Positions 49,723 to 59,934 are shown, numbered from the stretch's first letter. The stretch is 64,000 bases of DNA from an uncultured Paracoccaceae bacterium (GCA_947498645.1 CANMKS010000001.1:2828032-2892031); one strand, 5' to 3'. Program-made: numbers and translations. Notes: generated from the letters alone by a model not told the origin.

Positions 49723-50441
49723 AGGCGCGCCACCCAACGCAGTGCGGCATCAATGGTATCCACCATCGGCCAATCGCCCTGCCGTGGCCGTGCGATCATC
49801 AGGACCGGTATGCCCAATTGGCGCGCCGCCGTCAGCTTGGTCCCGCTTGCAGCGCCGCCTGCGTTTTTGACGACCAGCCAATCCACGCCCAGCTTGGCAA
49901 ACAGCGCCACTTCATCGGCGACAGAAAACGGCGGGCGCCCCACCAGAAACCGCCCGTTGGGAAAAGGAAACGGGCCGTCGGGCGGATCGATCTGGCGGCA
50001 GATCACGTCGCGCCCTTCCAAATTGGCAAAGCGCGGCAGCGTCTGTCGTCCGGTGCCCAAAAACACCGTTGCCCCAAGCGGAATATGCTGCGCTGCCTCT
50101 GCTTCATCGGTAATCTCGGTCCATTGATCACCGGCAACAGGTTGCCAGGGTGGGCGCAGGAACTGCACATAGGGCAGGTCCATTTCGACGCAAATTCTGG
50201 CTGTGCGGGCTGTGATCTGGCGGGCAAACGGATGCGTGGCATCCAGCACGGCCGTGATGCCCGCCTCCGCGAGGTAGGCCTTGAACCCATCACCCCCGCC
50301 AAAGCCGCCAATCCGCGTGGGTAACGGCTGTGCCTCAGGCGCGCGGGTCGCACCGGCGAGCGAGATAACTGCGTCCTGCCCTTGCAATGCAGCGGCAATC
50401 TGACGTCCCTCGCCCGTCCCTCCCAAAATCAAAAGCGTCAT
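49719..50441 (-). CDS. cobK: Precorrin-6A reductase
   Basis: 240 aa. NADPH-dependent reduction of precorrin-6A in cobalamin synthesis. Features: LILGGTGEGRQIAAAL nucleotide loop, VLDATHPFARQITARTARIC, and [22 protein letters not shown] at the C-terminus. The start overlaps the cbiD stop by 4 bases, placing cbiD-cobK in one transcript divergent from cobA-cobB. Confidence 0.92.
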   Translation of the reverse strand: MTLLILGGTGEGRQIAAALQGQDAVISLAGATRAPEAQPLPTRIGGFGGGDGFKAYLAEAGITAVLDATHPFARQITARTARICVEMDLPYVQFLRPPWQPVAGDQWTEITDEAEAAQHIPLGATVFLGTGRQTLPRFANLEGRDVICRQIDPPDGPFPFPNGRFLVGRPPFSVADEVALFAKLGVDWLVVKNAGGAASGTKLTAARQLGIPVLMIARPRQGDWPMVDTIDAALRWVARL

Positions 50442-51487
50442 GCGCCGGCCCTTGCAATGATCGTGCCAGCGCGATCAATGATGACAATGTCATAGGCGAT
50501 GCCCGCCCCCCCGAAACGCGCGTTCACCTGACGCAGGGCATCCTTTGCGACCGCATCAGCCAATGCAGGTCCAGCCATCTCATAGGCTTCTAGCGCCGTA
50601 TTGGCCTGTGCCAGTGCCGGCAGATCAGCCATCGCGGCCAGAGCCTCGAAATCTACCTGAGAGCGTCCTGAGTGCAGGTCCACGGCCCCTTGGGCAAGTT
50701 TGGTGATCTTCCCGATCCCACCGCCAATGGTGACGCGCGCAACGGGGTGCTTTGCAAGATATTTCAGCATCCCCCCTGCAAAATCCCCCATATCCAACAT
50801 CGCATGATCCGGGAGCGCATAGAGCGCCTGCACCGTCTTTTCCGAGGTGGCCCCGGTACAACCGGCCACATGCGTCACCCCGTCAGCGCGGGCCACATCT
50901 ATCCCGCGATGGATCGAAGCAATCCATGCAGCACAGCTAAAGGGGCGCACAATACCTGTCGTGCCCAGGATCGACAGGCCCCCGGTGATGCCCAAGCGCG
51001 GGTTCCACGTCTTTTGGGCAAGCGCCTGACCGCCGGGGATGGATACCTTGATGGTGACGTCGGGCGGGGCGCCAAACTCTGCTGCCAGTGCCATGACAAC
51101 CTCTTGCATCATCTGGCGCGGGACAGGGTTGATCGCAGGCTCGCCCACGTCAATCGGCAAGCCCGGCTTGGTCACGACGCCCACGCCCTCGCCCGCTGCA
51201 AACTGGATGCCGCCGTCGGACGACATCACAGTCACCACAATCATCGCACCATGGGTCACATCGGGATCATCGCCCGCATCCTTCGTGATCCCGACACGCG
51301 CCCAACCATCGCCCGCCTCTGCCAATGCAAGCGGAAAGACCGGCGTTTCACCCTTGGGCAAGGTGATCTGCACGTCACGTGCAAATGCCCCGCCCCAGAA
51401 CCGCCAAAGGGCAGCTTTGGTGGCGGCGGTTGCACAGGCGCCCGTGGTCCAGCCACGGCGCAATTCTGTTGGTTCAGCATCAGTCAT
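50438..51487 (-). CDS. cbiD: Cobalt-precorrin-5B (C1)-methyltransferase
   Basis: 349 aa. SAM-dependent methylation at C1 in corrin ring synthesis. LRRGWTTGACATAATKAAL is the diagnostic N-terminus, with VSIPGGQALAQKTWNPRLGITGGLSILGTTGIV in the middle. I chose ATG 51487 because families begin just before this motif; a frame extending to 51577 adds 30 residues without homology. It is divergent from cobA. Confidence 0.9.
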   Translation of the reverse strand: MTDAEPTELRRGWTTGACATAATKAALWRFWGGAFARDVQITLPKGETPVFPLALAEAGDGWARVGITKDAGDDPDVTHGAMIVVTVMSSDGGIQFAAGEGVGVVTKPGLPIDVGEPAINPVPRQMMQEVVMALAAEFGAPPDVTIKVSIPGGQALAQKTWNPRLGITGGLSILGTTGIVRPFSCAAWIASIHRGIDVARADGVTHVAGCTGATSEKTVQALYALPDHAMLDMGDFAGGMLKYLAKHPVARVTIGGGIGKITKLAQGAVDLHSGRSQVDFEALAAMADLPALAQANTALEAYEMAGPALADAVAKDALRQVNARFGGAGIAYDIVIIDRAGTIIARAGA

Positions 51488-51586
51488 CTGGCCGCGACGA
51501 TAGGCAGGCGCGACGATGACGGCAACGGGCAATCCCGCGTCGTTTGCCACCTTTCCAAGGCTGGCGATCACAGCCATAAAGAAGGC

Positions 51587-52438
51587 ATGAGCAACACACT
51601 CTCACTCCCGGCCCATACGTGGCCCGTTCTGGAACCCGGTTGGGTCTGGCTTTGCGGTGCCGGTCCCGGCGATCCGGGGCTTTTGACGTTACATGCCGTC
51701 AATGCGCTGCGGCAGGCGGATGTGGTGATCTATGACGCGCTGGTGCAAGAGGCGATCCTAGAGTGGGCACCGCAAGCCGAGCATATCTACGCAGGCAAAC
51801 GCGGCGGCAAACCCTCGGCCAAACAGCGTGATATCTCGTTGCGGCTGGTTGATCTGGCGCGGGCAGGCAAACGTGTGCTGCGGCTCAAGGGCGGTGATCC
51901 CTTTGTCTTTGGGCGCGGCGGCGAAGAAGCGCAGACGCTGGTGCAACATGACATACCCGTGCGTATTATTCCCGGCATTTCCGCCGGGATCGGCGGATTG
52001 GCCTATGCGGGCATCCCAGTCACCCACCGGGACGTGAACCAGTCGGTGACCTTTGTGACCGGGCACGACCAGTCGGGGAACACGCCAAGTTCGCTGGATT
52101 GGGTCAGCATATCCAAAGGCAGTCAGGTGTTGGTGATCTACATGGGCATGAAGCATATCGCCCAAATCAGTCAGTCATTGATCGACGCCGGGCGCAGCAT
52201 GTCCGAACCGGTCGCCGTGGTTACCACAGCGACGACGGACGACCAACAGGTGCTTGAAACCACCCTTGGCACCATCGTCGACGATATCGCAAAAGCGGGG
52301 CTTGCCCCGCCTGCAATCATCTGCGTCGGACAATCCGTCCTGATGCGACAGGTCCTCGACTGGCAAGGCATGGCCGCAGGGGACGCACCGCGCAACCTCG
52401 ACCCGCTGGGGCGCGGACGCCCTGCCGAAACTGCCTGA
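51587..52438 (+). CDS. cobA: Uroporphyrinogen-III C-methyltransferase
   Basis: 283 aa from ATG 51587 with AGAAGG one base upstream. Makes precorrin-2 by methylating C2 and C7. Family signatures: VWLCGAGPGDPGLLTLHAVNAL, VIYDALVQEAIL, GKRGGKP, LRLKGGDPFVFGRGGEEAQ, and IPVTHRDVNQSVTFVTGH. A long in-frame extension upstream is antisense to cbiD and not coding. Followed 63 bases later by cobB. Confidence 0.94.
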   Translation: MSNTLSLPAHTWPVLEPGWVWLCGAGPGDPGLLTLHAVNALRQADVVIYDALVQEAILEWAPQAEHIYAGKRGGKPSAKQRDISLRLVDLARAGKRVLRLKGGDPFVFGRGGEEAQTLVQHDIPVRIIPGISAGIGGLAYAGIPVTHRDVNQSVTFVTGHDQSGNTPSSLDWVSISKGSQVLVIYMGMKHIAQISQSLIDAGRSMSEPVAVVTTATTDDQQVLETTLGTIVDDIAKAGLAPPAIICVGQSVLMRQVLDWQGMAAGDAPRNLDPLGRGRPAETA

Positions 52439-52501
52439 CCCTATGCAGACCATCTTGCCCAAGAAACAGCTGCCAGAGGCATCTACACGCCTCCTACAGC
52501 G

Positions 52502-53752
52502 ATGAGTTTCCTGATTGCCGCCCCCAGTTCCGGCAGCGGCAAGACGACGGTTACACTGGGCCTGCTGCGCGCGCTTCGACGGCGCAACGTGGCCGTCAGG
52601 GCCGCCAAATCAGGGCCGGACTACATTGACCCGCGCTTTCACGAGGCAGCCTGCGGGCACCCCTGCCCCAATCTTGATGCCTGGGCTATGGGTGCCGACA
52701 GGATCAAGGCACTGGCCGCAGGGCAAATCCCGCTGATCATCGAAGGGGCGATGGGCCTTTTTGATGGCGCGCCGCCTGACGGCAAAGGGGCGGCGGCGGA
52801 TCTGGCGCGCATTCTGGATATCCCCGTCATTCTGGTTGTCGATGCAGGCCGCATGGCAGGTTCAGTCGCGCCGCTGGTACAGGGTTTTGCGGGGTTTGAT
52901 GCCAGCGTCAATGTGGCTGGCGTGATCCTGAACAACGTAGGCTCTGCCCGCCACGAGGCGATGCTGCGGCGCGCCTTGCGGGGTGTCTCAGTGTTTGGCA
53001 CCCTACCACGCAGCACGGCACTGACCCAGCCGTCACGGCATCTCGGGCTGGTGCAGGCACAGGAACGCGATGATCTTGAGCTGTTTCTGGATCAAGCGGC
53101 TGATCTGGTGGGAACACATTGCGACCTGAAAGCGATCGAGGCGGTGCTGCGCCCCATCGACCCCGCCCCTTCAGCAAACAGAATGCCGCCACCGGGGCAG
53201 CGCATCGCCATCGCAGATGATGCTGCATTCGCGTTTCACTATCCGCATCTGCTGGCCGATTGGCGGGCGGCAGGTGCAGAGTTGCACGTCTTCTCACCGC
53301 TGGCAGATGCGCCCGCGCCAGAAGCGGATTTCATTTATCTGCCCGGAGGTTACCCCGAATTGCACGCCGGGCGTCTGGCTGCCAACACCCGTTTCCTTGA
53401 CAGCCTGCGCAAGAGCACGGCCACGATCTATGGCGAATGCGGCGGGTATATGACCTTGGGCGAGGTGCTGATTGATGCAAACGGAGACGCGCATCAAATG
53501 GCCGGGTTGCTCAAACTTGAAACATCCTTTGCGGCGCGCAAGCTGCATCTGGGCTACCGCAACCTGACGGCAACGCGCGGCCCACTGGCGGGAAACTGGA
53601 ACGGCCATGAGTTCCACTACGCCAGCACAATTCGGGCGGATGGCGAACCCCTTTTCGCCGCCAAAGACGCCGAGGGGCAGACCCTCGCACCCATGGGGCT
53701 GATGCAGAATAACGTGAGCGGCAGCTTTGCCCATATCATTGATGTCGCTTGA
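52502..53752 (+). CDS. cobB: Cobyrinate a,c-diamide synthase
   Basis: 416 aa. ATP-dependent amidation of hydrogenobyrinic/cobyrinic acid with glutamine as donor. Walker loop IAAPSSGSGKTTVTLGLL, KSGPDYIDPRFHEAACG, and a GATase-3 domain from about residue 240 with the class I-type nucleophile in TIYGECGGYMTLGE and a C-terminal HEFHYAS. The gene set cobA, cobB, cbiD, cobK is split over two divergent units; the rest of the pathway is outside the window. Confidence 0.93.
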   Translation: MSFLIAAPSSGSGKTTVTLGLLRALRRRNVAVRAAKSGPDYIDPRFHEAACGHPCPNLDAWAMGADRIKALAAGQIPLIIEGAMGLFDGAPPDGKGAAADLARILDIPVILVVDAGRMAGSVAPLVQGFAGFDASVNVAGVILNNVGSARHEAMLRRALRGVSVFGTLPRSTALTQPSRHLGLVQAQERDDLELFLDQAADLVGTHCDLKAIEAVLRPIDPAPSANRMPPPGQRIAIADDAAFAFHYPHLLADWRAAGAELHVFSPLADAPAPEADFIYLPGGYPELHAGRLAANTRFLDSLRKSTATIYGECGGYMTLGEVLIDANGDAHQMAGLLKLETSFAARKLHLGYRNLTATRGPLAGNWNGHEFHYASTIRADGEPLFAAKDAEGQTLAPMGLMQNNVSGSFAHIIDVA

Positions 53753-53791
53753 CCCTTGTCAGCGGCCCGCGACAGGCATACCGATGCGGAT

Positions 53792-55006
53792 ATGACAGGA
53801 GTTGACGACACCCGCGCCCGGCGCAATGTGACCGTTTTGGTTTTGGCGCAGGCGATCCTTGGCGCGCAGCTGCCCATGATCTTTGTGGTGGGCGGTTTGG
53901 CCGGTGGGCAGTTGGCGTCTAACCCATGTCTGGCCACCCTGCCGATTTCCTTCATCGTCTTCGGTTCCATGACAACCGCGCCCTGGCTCAGCCCGCTGAT
54001 GCAGCGCAACGGGCGGCAGTTCGGTTTTTTTCTGGGGGCGTTTGCGGGGGCCATGGGTGCTGCTGTTTCGGCCTACGGGCTATATACCAGCTCATTTGCC
54101 ATCCTTCTGATCGGCTCCTACCTGACGGGTATCTACATGTCAGCGCAGGGTTTTTACCGCTTTGCTGCGACCGACACCGCGTCTGATGCGTTTCGGCCCA
54201 AGGCCATTTCCTATGTCATGGCCGGGGGATTGCTGTCGGCCATTGTCGGCCCGCAACTGAACAAACTTGTGGCCGATGCCTTTGTGATCCCGTTTCTGGG
54301 GACTTATCTGGCCATTATCATTCTCAATCTTGTTGGCATGATGCTGTTTCTCTGGCTCGATCTGCCCAAGGGCAGCAGATCCGAACCAACAGCCGCGCCT
54401 GCAACAAGCCGTTCCAAACTGGAACTGCTGCGCGAGCCGCGCATCCTGGTTGCCGTGATTTGTGCGATGGTCTCTTATTCACTGATGAACCTGGTGATGA
54501 CGTCAACGCCATTGGCCGTTGTCGGATGCGGTTTCACAAGCAACAACGCCAATGACATCGTCTCGGCCCATGTGCTGGCGATGTTTGCGCCATCGTTTGT
54601 CACCGGCCATCTGATTGCCCGGTTTGGGGTTGAACGGATCATCGGTACGGGGCTTTTGATCCTCATGGCAGCGGGCATTGTGGCCTTGTCCGGGGTGACG
54701 CTCGGCAACTTCTTTGTGGCTCTTGTGCTTTTGGGTTTTGGCTGGAACTTCGGATTTATCGGTGCCACCACCATGCTGGCAGGCGCACATAAACCCCAGG
54801 AACGCGGGGCGGTTCAGGGTCTGAATGACATGATCGTCTTTGGTATGGTCACTGTTGCATCACTGGCATCGGGTGGCTTGATGAACTGTTCTGGCGGGAC
54901 ACCGGTTGAAGGCTGGAATGCCGTTAACCTGGCGATGATCCCCTTCCTTGTGCTGGCCGGTGGATCGCTGATCTGGCTGATCCGTCAGCCGAAAGTCGCC
55001 CATTAG
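53792..55006 (+). CDS. MFS transporter
   Basis: 404 aa, about 12 membrane helices in two halves (MIFVVGGLAGGQLASNPCLA, LLIGSYLTGIYMSAQGFYRF, GLLILMAAGIVALSGVTLG, GFGWNFGFIGATTMLAG). Start ATG 53792; TTG 53756 would add 12 residues. Substrate not evident; it follows cobB at 40 bases but need not be a cobalamin carrier. The next gene starts 3 bases after its stop. Confidence 0.8.
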   Translation: MTGVDDTRARRNVTVLVLAQAILGAQLPMIFVVGGLAGGQLASNPCLATLPISFIVFGSMTTAPWLSPLMQRNGRQFGFFLGAFAGAMGAAVSAYGLYTSSFAILLIGSYLTGIYMSAQGFYRFAATDTASDAFRPKAISYVMAGGLLSAIVGPQLNKLVADAFVIPFLGTYLAIIILNLVGMMLFLWLDLPKGSRSEPTAAPATSRSKLELLREPRILVAVICAMVSYSLMNLVMTSTPLAVVGCGFTSNNANDIVSAHVLAMFAPSFVTGHLIARFGVERIIGTGLLILMAAGIVALSGVTLGNFFVALVLLGFGWNFGFIGATTMLAGAHKPQERGAVQGLNDMIVFGMVTVASLASGGLMNCSGGTPVEGWNAVNLAMIPFLVLAGGSLIWLIRQPKVAH

Positions 55007-55009
55007 CAG

Positions 55010-55681
55010 ATGTTCTTTCGCAAACGCGCCAGTATCAGCGATGACCTCAAAGGCTGGATATTTGAGAGTTTCGAGTGGGCGGAAGAAACATTCGGACAGG
55101 ATTGGGCGCAATCGCGCCAGTTTATCACTGCAAGCCGCACATTCTTTACCGCAGGTGCAGGTGACACGCCGCAAATAGCCCAACAGATTGCCGATGATAT
55201 CGCCCGCCTGATCCCGGTGCAGACCATCCCCGTTGCGCCGCTGAACATGCTCGATCCCGAATACCGGCACAATTATCAGGATACCGCCTCGGTTGCGGGC
55301 CTATATCATCACGACTGGGACAACCCGCTGATCAATTATGATCCGGCATTGATGCGCCAGCCCGTGGCCTTCATCAACACGATGACCCATGAATTGATGC
55401 ATGCGCGGCTCGCCAATTATGTGGCGCTGATGCCGGGCGGCGAAGCCGTGCATGAGCTGTCCACAGACCTGCACTGTATCACCCATGGCTTTGGCCTTTT
55501 CGCGATCGAAGGTCCGGCACAGGCCGGTTGGTCAGGCTATATGACGCAAGAATCGCGCGCCTATGCATTGGCAGAGTTTCTGGCCCGCCATGGCATTGAT
55601 CCTGATGAAGCGGTGCGGCGCCTCAACCCACGCGGGGCCAAGGCGTTGAAACGCGCAATAGCAGAACACGCCGCCGATTAA
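55010..55681 (+). CDS. HExxH metallopeptidase-like protein of unknown function
   Basis: 223 aa, no signal peptide. NTMTHELMHARL supplies an HExxH zinc motif (HELMH, about 126-130), with a possible third ligand in GGEAVHELSTDL downstream. LYHHDWDNPLINYDP precedes it. I do not recognise the family. It starts 3 bases after the MFS gene, so the two are probably cotranscribed, and ends at a double-hairpin terminator shared with the convergent synthase-like gene. Confidence 0.6.
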   Translation: MFFRKRASISDDLKGWIFESFEWAEETFGQDWAQSRQFITASRTFFTAGAGDTPQIAQQIADDIARLIPVQTIPVAPLNMLDPEYRHNYQDTASVAGLYHHDWDNPLINYDPALMRQPVAFINTMTHELMHARLANYVALMPGGEAVHELSTDLHCITHGFGLFAIEGPAQAGWSGYMTQESRAYALAEFLARHGIDPDEAVRRLNPRGAKALKRAIAEHAAD

Positions 55682-55689
55682 GGACGCGC

Positions 55690-55743
55690 GAAGATTTTTG
55701 GCTAAAAATCTTCTGTATAAAAGGATTTTCGCGAAAATCCTTT
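55690..55743. terminator. Two tandem hairpins, bidirectional terminator
   Basis: GAAGATTTTT (55690-55699) pairs with AAAAATCTTC (55704-55713) around GGCT. A perfect 24-bp palindrome follows at 55720-55743 with halves AAAGGATTTTCG and CGAAAATCCTTT. Both lie between convergent genes and offer T-runs in either direction. Confidence 0.8.
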
Positions 55744-55747
55744 GCTG

Positions 55748-56515
55748 TTACCGCCACCAGCCGCGCAGGCTGACATTGGCAAAGCGCAGGCTGTCGCGTG
55801 CTGGATTGGGGCTCAGGGCGTCTTGGGCCACAAGGCGCGGTGACTTGACCACGGCGTTCAGAACAGGCCGGGCATGATACCCCGCAATCAAGGCAGCACC
55901 GGATTTTTCCGAGACGTCCTTGTGCGCTGCCTTCGCCCGCCCCAGCCGCGCCAAAGCACCCTGTGCCAACGCCTTTACGGCCTCGGTTGATCCCGCAACC
56001 AAAGGCTTGCGCCCTTGCGCTTCAAGCGCGGGGATCGCCTGAAACATGTTTGCTATGCCCACCGCATAGGCAAAATCGCGCACGGTGCCTGCCTCTGCGG
56101 GGCCAAGCAGACGGGCGGCTGTCCACATCAAATGGCCGGACGTTGCGTCGATGTATTCATCAAAGTGTCCCTGATCTTCAAAGGCATCCTTGTAGACATC
56201 CCAGCGTCGCGCCGCGATCAACCCATCCAGACAACGCGCGCCTTCTGCATCCAGAACACCGGCAAGCGCATCAACCACCTCGTGCTTGCGCACTGTCTTG
56301 CCTTCGGCAATCTCTTCCAGCGCGTCGCGCCACCATTGCAGGCGCATCTCGGCGATCATCGCCTCTTCGGTCACCCAGGGCGCGCGGGCGACCTCGACGT
56401 TGAAGGCATAAAGCGGGAACAGTATCTGGCGCGCGGGCACGGGGGCGGCCATGGACGCACGAAAGCGCAGCGGATCGGCGCGTTCAACCAGGGCAGCACA
56501 AGCCTCAAAGCTCAT
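55748..56515 (-). CDS. Squalene/phytoene synthase-family protein
   Basis: 255 aa. Matches the trans-isoprenyl synthase fold (PARQILFPLYAFNVEVARAPW, MRLQWWRDALEEIAEGK, LLGPAEAGTVRDFAYAVGIANMFQ). Where true phytoene synthases have an Asp-rich motif after YAF, this one has VEVARAPW, so the first metal-binding motif is absent. It may be nearer the NDUFAF6-type respiratory assembly proteins than to carotenoid enzymes. The start overlaps the cimA stop by 4 bases. Confidence 0.75.
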   Translation of the reverse strand: MSFEACAALVERADPLRFRASMAAPVPARQILFPLYAFNVEVARAPWVTEEAMIAEMRLQWWRDALEEIAEGKTVRKHEVVDALAGVLDAEGARCLDGLIAARRWDVYKDAFEDQGHFDEYIDATSGHLMWTAARLLGPAEAGTVRDFAYAVGIANMFQAIPALEAQGRKPLVAGSTEAVKALAQGALARLGRAKAAHKDVSEKSGAALIAGYHARPVLNAVVKSPRLVAQDALSPNPARDSLRFANVSLRGWWR

Positions 56516-58137
56516 GTGCTGACCTTTGCCCCATCGCGGATCAGTTTCCAGTTGATCGTATCAATCAGCGCGTCAAAGGATGCATCCACGATGTTGGCGC
56601 TGACACCGACGGTGGACCAGCTCCGGCCCTGCCCGTCTTCGCTGTCGATGATGACACGGGTGACGGCCTCGGTTCCGCCATTGGTGATACGCACCTTGAA
56701 GTCGACAAGTTGCATGTCGTCGATGATCGCCTGATAGGGGCCAAGATCCTTGGCCAACGCCCGGCTGAGCGCGTTCACCGGGCCTTGGTCCGACCCATCC
56801 GGCCCCTGGCTTTCGCTGACGTTCAGCATCTTCTTGCCGCCGACCTTGGTGACCACGACAGCCTCCGAGATCGAGACCATCTGGTTGCGCTTGTTCTTGC
56901 GCCGCTCCACGGTCACGCGGTAGCGCTTGACCTCAAAGAACTGCGGGAGAGTGCCCAGCTCGTCACGGGCGAGCAGCTCAAAACTGGCCTGTGCTGTGTC
57001 GTAGGAATAGCCCTGCGCCTCGCGTTCCTTGATACGTTCGACAATACGCGGCAAGGCGGGATCGTCCGCCGCCACCTCCAGCCCGGCGTCCAACAGCCGT
57101 GCGCGCAGATTGGACTGACCGGCCTGATTGGACATCGGCACAATGCGGCTGTTGCCAACCGCGCCTGGGTCAATGTGTTCGTAGGTGCTGGGATCTTTGG
57201 CAATCGCACTGGCATGCAGCCCCGATTTATGCGCAAAGGCCGAGGCACCGACATAAGGCGCCTGCTTGGCGGGCACACGATTGAGGATGTCATCCAGCAG
57301 CCGCGACGCGCGGCGCAGCCCTTTGAGGGCGTCCAATGACACACCGGTTTCGAACCGGCTGGCGTAAGGTTCTTTCAGCAACAACGTCGGTATAAGTGTG
57401 GTGAGGTTCGCATTCCCGCAACGCTCTCCCAGCCCGTTCAACGTGCCTTGCACCTGTCGCGCGCCGGCAAGCACTGCGGCCAAAGTGTTCGCCACGGCAT
57501 TCTCTGTGTCATTGTGGGTGTGGATCGCCAGATGATCGCCCGGAATGCCACTGGCAATCACCGCGCTGACAATCTCGGACACCTCATGGGGCAGCACCCC
57601 GCCGTTGGTATCGCACAGCACGATCCAGCGCGCACCGGCCTCATAGGCCGCGTGGATCGCCTCCAGCGCATAATCAGGGTTCGCCTTGTAGCCATCAAAG
57701 AAATGTTCTGCGTCAAACAATCCTTCGCGGCCCTGCGCCTTGATATGCGCAAAACTGGCGCGCAGGTTTTCGGTGTTTTCCTCCAACGAAATGCCAAGGG
57801 CGGTCGTAACATGGAAATCATGCGCCTTGCCCACCAGACAAACAGCAGAGGTGCCCGCATTCATCACCGCAGAAAGAACATCGTCGTTTTCTGCCGAGCG
57901 GCCCGCGCGTTTGGTCATGCCAAAGGCGGTAAAGGTCGCGCGGGTCTTGGGCGGTGTGGCAAAGAACGCCGTATCGGTCGGGTTGGCACCGGGCCAGCCG
58001 CCTTCGATGTAATCGAGCCCCAGCCCATCCAGCACAGCCGCGATCTGGTGCTTTTCATCCGCAGAGAATTGCACACCCTGCGTCTGCGCCCCATCGCGCA
58101 GCGTTGTGTCGAAAAGGTAGAGGCGTTCTTTAGTCAT
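56512..58137 (-). CDS. cimA: (R)-citramalate synthase
   Basis: 541 aa. Condenses pyruvate and acetyl-CoA to citramalate for isoleucine synthesis by the threonine-independent route. HMGL/LeuA fold: LFDTTLRDGAQTQGVQFS, IEGGWPGANPTD, WIVLCDTNGGVLPHEV, HTHNDTENAVANTLAAVLAG with metal-binding His. A C-terminal LeuA regulatory domain covers about 420-535. The length and GWPGANP favour CimA over LeuA. Confidence 0.88.
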   Translation of the reverse strand: MTKERLYLFDTTLRDGAQTQGVQFSADEKHQIAAVLDGLGLDYIEGGWPGANPTDTAFFATPPKTRATFTAFGMTKRAGRSAENDDVLSAVMNAGTSAVCLVGKAHDFHVTTALGISLEENTENLRASFAHIKAQGREGLFDAEHFFDGYKANPDYALEAIHAAYEAGARWIVLCDTNGGVLPHEVSEIVSAVIASGIPGDHLAIHTHNDTENAVANTLAAVLAGARQVQGTLNGLGERCGNANLTTLIPTLLLKEPYASRFETGVSLDALKGLRRASRLLDDILNRVPAKQAPYVGASAFAHKSGLHASAIAKDPSTYEHIDPGAVGNSRIVPMSNQAGQSNLRARLLDAGLEVAADDPALPRIVERIKEREAQGYSYDTAQASFELLARDELGTLPQFFEVKRYRVTVERRKNKRNQMVSISEAVVVTKVGGKKMLNVSESQGPDGSDQGPVNALSRALAKDLGPYQAIIDDMQLVDFKVRITNGGTEAVTRVIIDSEDGQGRSWSTVGVSANIVDASFDALIDTINWKLIRDGAKVST

Positions 58138-58203
58138 CAGCGCGCGCTCCGCAACAAAGTCTCATCGAGACTTTGGCCTCAAACTTTCCTTGAAAGCTTG
58201 CCA

Positions 58204-59637
58204 TCACAGCCCCTCCAGCTTGGCCGCGTCAAACCCAGGCCCAGGCGTCCAGGTGGCCTGCCCGCCGACGTCTGTGACCTGCACACCTGCGGCATTGAGG
58301 ATGTCGCGCACCTCGTCCGCGCGCGCCCAATCCTTGGCCGCCCGTGCCGCCGCCCGGTCCGCCAGAAGCGCATCAACACGCTCTGCTATCGCCGGGGCGA
58401 CACCGGCACCGGCCTCGCCCCCGTCGAACTGCGGGATGGCAGCCCAGTCATTGACCAGCCCCAGCATCTCTAACCCATGAGCAAACCCGGCCAGTGCAAC
58501 CGGCGTTTTGCCTTTGGACAGCACATGCAGGCGCGACAAGGCCCCCGAGGTGTTCAGATCATTGGCCAGTACACCCAGAAACTCGGCATCCGCCTGCCAT
58601 TTGCCGTCACCTTTGAGGGCTGCAATCAGATCAGGGCCAAAGCCATGCCCATGCAGGATGCCATACCATTTGCGCAGCGTGCCTTCGGCCTCGGCGCGGC
58701 GGGTGTCGGTCCAGTCCATCGTCTTGCCGTAATGGGTGCCCAGCATCACCAGCCGGATCACCTCGCCCGGCACACCCTGATCCAGCAGGTCGCGGATGGT
58801 AAAGAAGTTGCCCAAGGACTTGGACATCTTCTTACCCTCGACCTGAAGCATCTCATTATGGACCCAATAGCGTGCAAACTCTCCGGTCGGATGCGCGCAG
58901 GCCGATTGCGCGATCTCATTCTCATGATGCGGGAATAGCAGATCGTTGCCGCCGCCATGAATGTCAAAACTTTCGCCCAGCAGTTCCAGCGACATGGCCG
59001 AGCATTCGATGTGCCAGCCGGGCCGTCCATAGCCCCAAGGGCTATCCCACCCTGGCACACCATCAGCTGAGGGCTTCCACAACACAAAATCCATGGGATT
59101 GCGTTTGTAGGGGGCCACCTCGACCCGCGCACCGGCGATCATATCGTCGATCGAGCGGCCGGACAGCGCACCGTATTCGGCATAGCTATCAACGGCAAAA
59201 AGGACATGCCCCTCTGCCGCATAGGCATGATCCTTGGCGATCAAATCCTCGATCATGGCAATCATCTGCGGGATATGGGCCGTCGCGCGGGGCTCATGCG
59301 TCGGGCGCTGCAAGCCGACCGCATCCAGATCATCGTGATACCACTGGATTGTCTCGGCAGTGATATCGCCAATCTCCCGCCCTGTCTGGGCGGCGCGCGC
59401 GTTGATCTTATCATCCACATCCGTGAAATTGCGCACATAGGTCACGTGCTCTGGGCCATAGACCTCTTTGAGCAGTCGAAACAGCACATCAAAGACCAAC
59501 GAAGGGCGCAGGTTCCCGATATGCGCGCGGTCATAGACCGTCGGCCCGCAGAGGTACAAACGCACATTTGCAGGGTCGATAGGCACAAAGTCCTCGCGTT
59601 TGCGGGTCTTTGAATTGTTTAGCCGGATAGTCGTCAT
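58204..59637 (-). CDS. cysS: Cysteinyl-tRNA synthetase
   Basis: 477 aa class I synthetase. Zinc/active-site start [26 protein letters not shown], with the HIGN signature; [10 protein letters not shown] and [18 protein letters not shown] zinc ligands; KMSKSLGNF signature lysine loop. It lies 66 bases before cimA on the same strand. Confidence 0.97.
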   Translation of the reverse strand: MTTIRLNNSKTRKREDFVPIDPANVRLYLCGPTVYDRAHIGNLRPSLVFDVLFRLLKEVYGPEHVTYVRNFTDVDDKINARAAQTGREIGDITAETIQWYHDDLDAVGLQRPTHEPRATAHIPQMIAMIEDLIAKDHAYAAEGHVLFAVDSYAEYGALSGRSIDDMIAGARVEVAPYKRNPMDFVLWKPSADGVPGWDSPWGYGRPGWHIECSAMSLELLGESFDIHGGGNDLLFPHHENEIAQSACAHPTGEFARYWVHNEMLQVEGKKMSKSLGNFFTIRDLLDQGVPGEVIRLVMLGTHYGKTMDWTDTRRAEAEGTLRKWYGILHGHGFGPDLIAALKGDGKWQADAEFLGVLANDLNTSGALSRLHVLSKGKTPVALAGFAHGLEMLGLVNDWAAIPQFDGGEAGAGVAPAIAERVDALLADRAAARAAKDWARADEVRDILNAAGVQVTDVGGQATWTPGPGFDAAKLEGL

Positions 59638-59934
59638 AAGTGCCTCGCACAGCGTTACGCCGCGGGCTTATCAAGATCAGTTCTGATGTGAAACGACAAA
59701 GAGTAACCCGCGACAGATGTCAGCAGATAATAATGCAGCAGGAAATGATGCAGTTGCTCTTCATATCGGATGCATAGCAGATGATGGGCCGTCACGTCCA
59801 GCGGCAGGATGCAAACTGTTGCAGGCGCATTAAGGAATGTCTGAGGCTATCGCCTGGAGGGGTCTGATGTATGGACGGTGTGCGCTCAATTGGTACGCCA
59901 TATGCGCATAAGCAAACGCCTGAGGCTGGTTCAG
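59638..59934. other. cysS upstream region, no gene seen
   Basis: 297 bases upstream of the cysS start and downstream of the DUF1697 gene. It should hold the cysS promoter. No T-box, hairpin-terminator pair or reading frame is evident. Confidence 0.5.

Noticed and set aside
50672..51586. N-terminal extension of cobA
   Set aside because: Antisense to cbiD; CobA homology starts after ATG 51587.
51488..51586. Cobalamin riboswitch ahead of the cob genes
   Set aside because: The gap between cbiD and cobA is only about 100 bases and shows no B12-box-like sequence.
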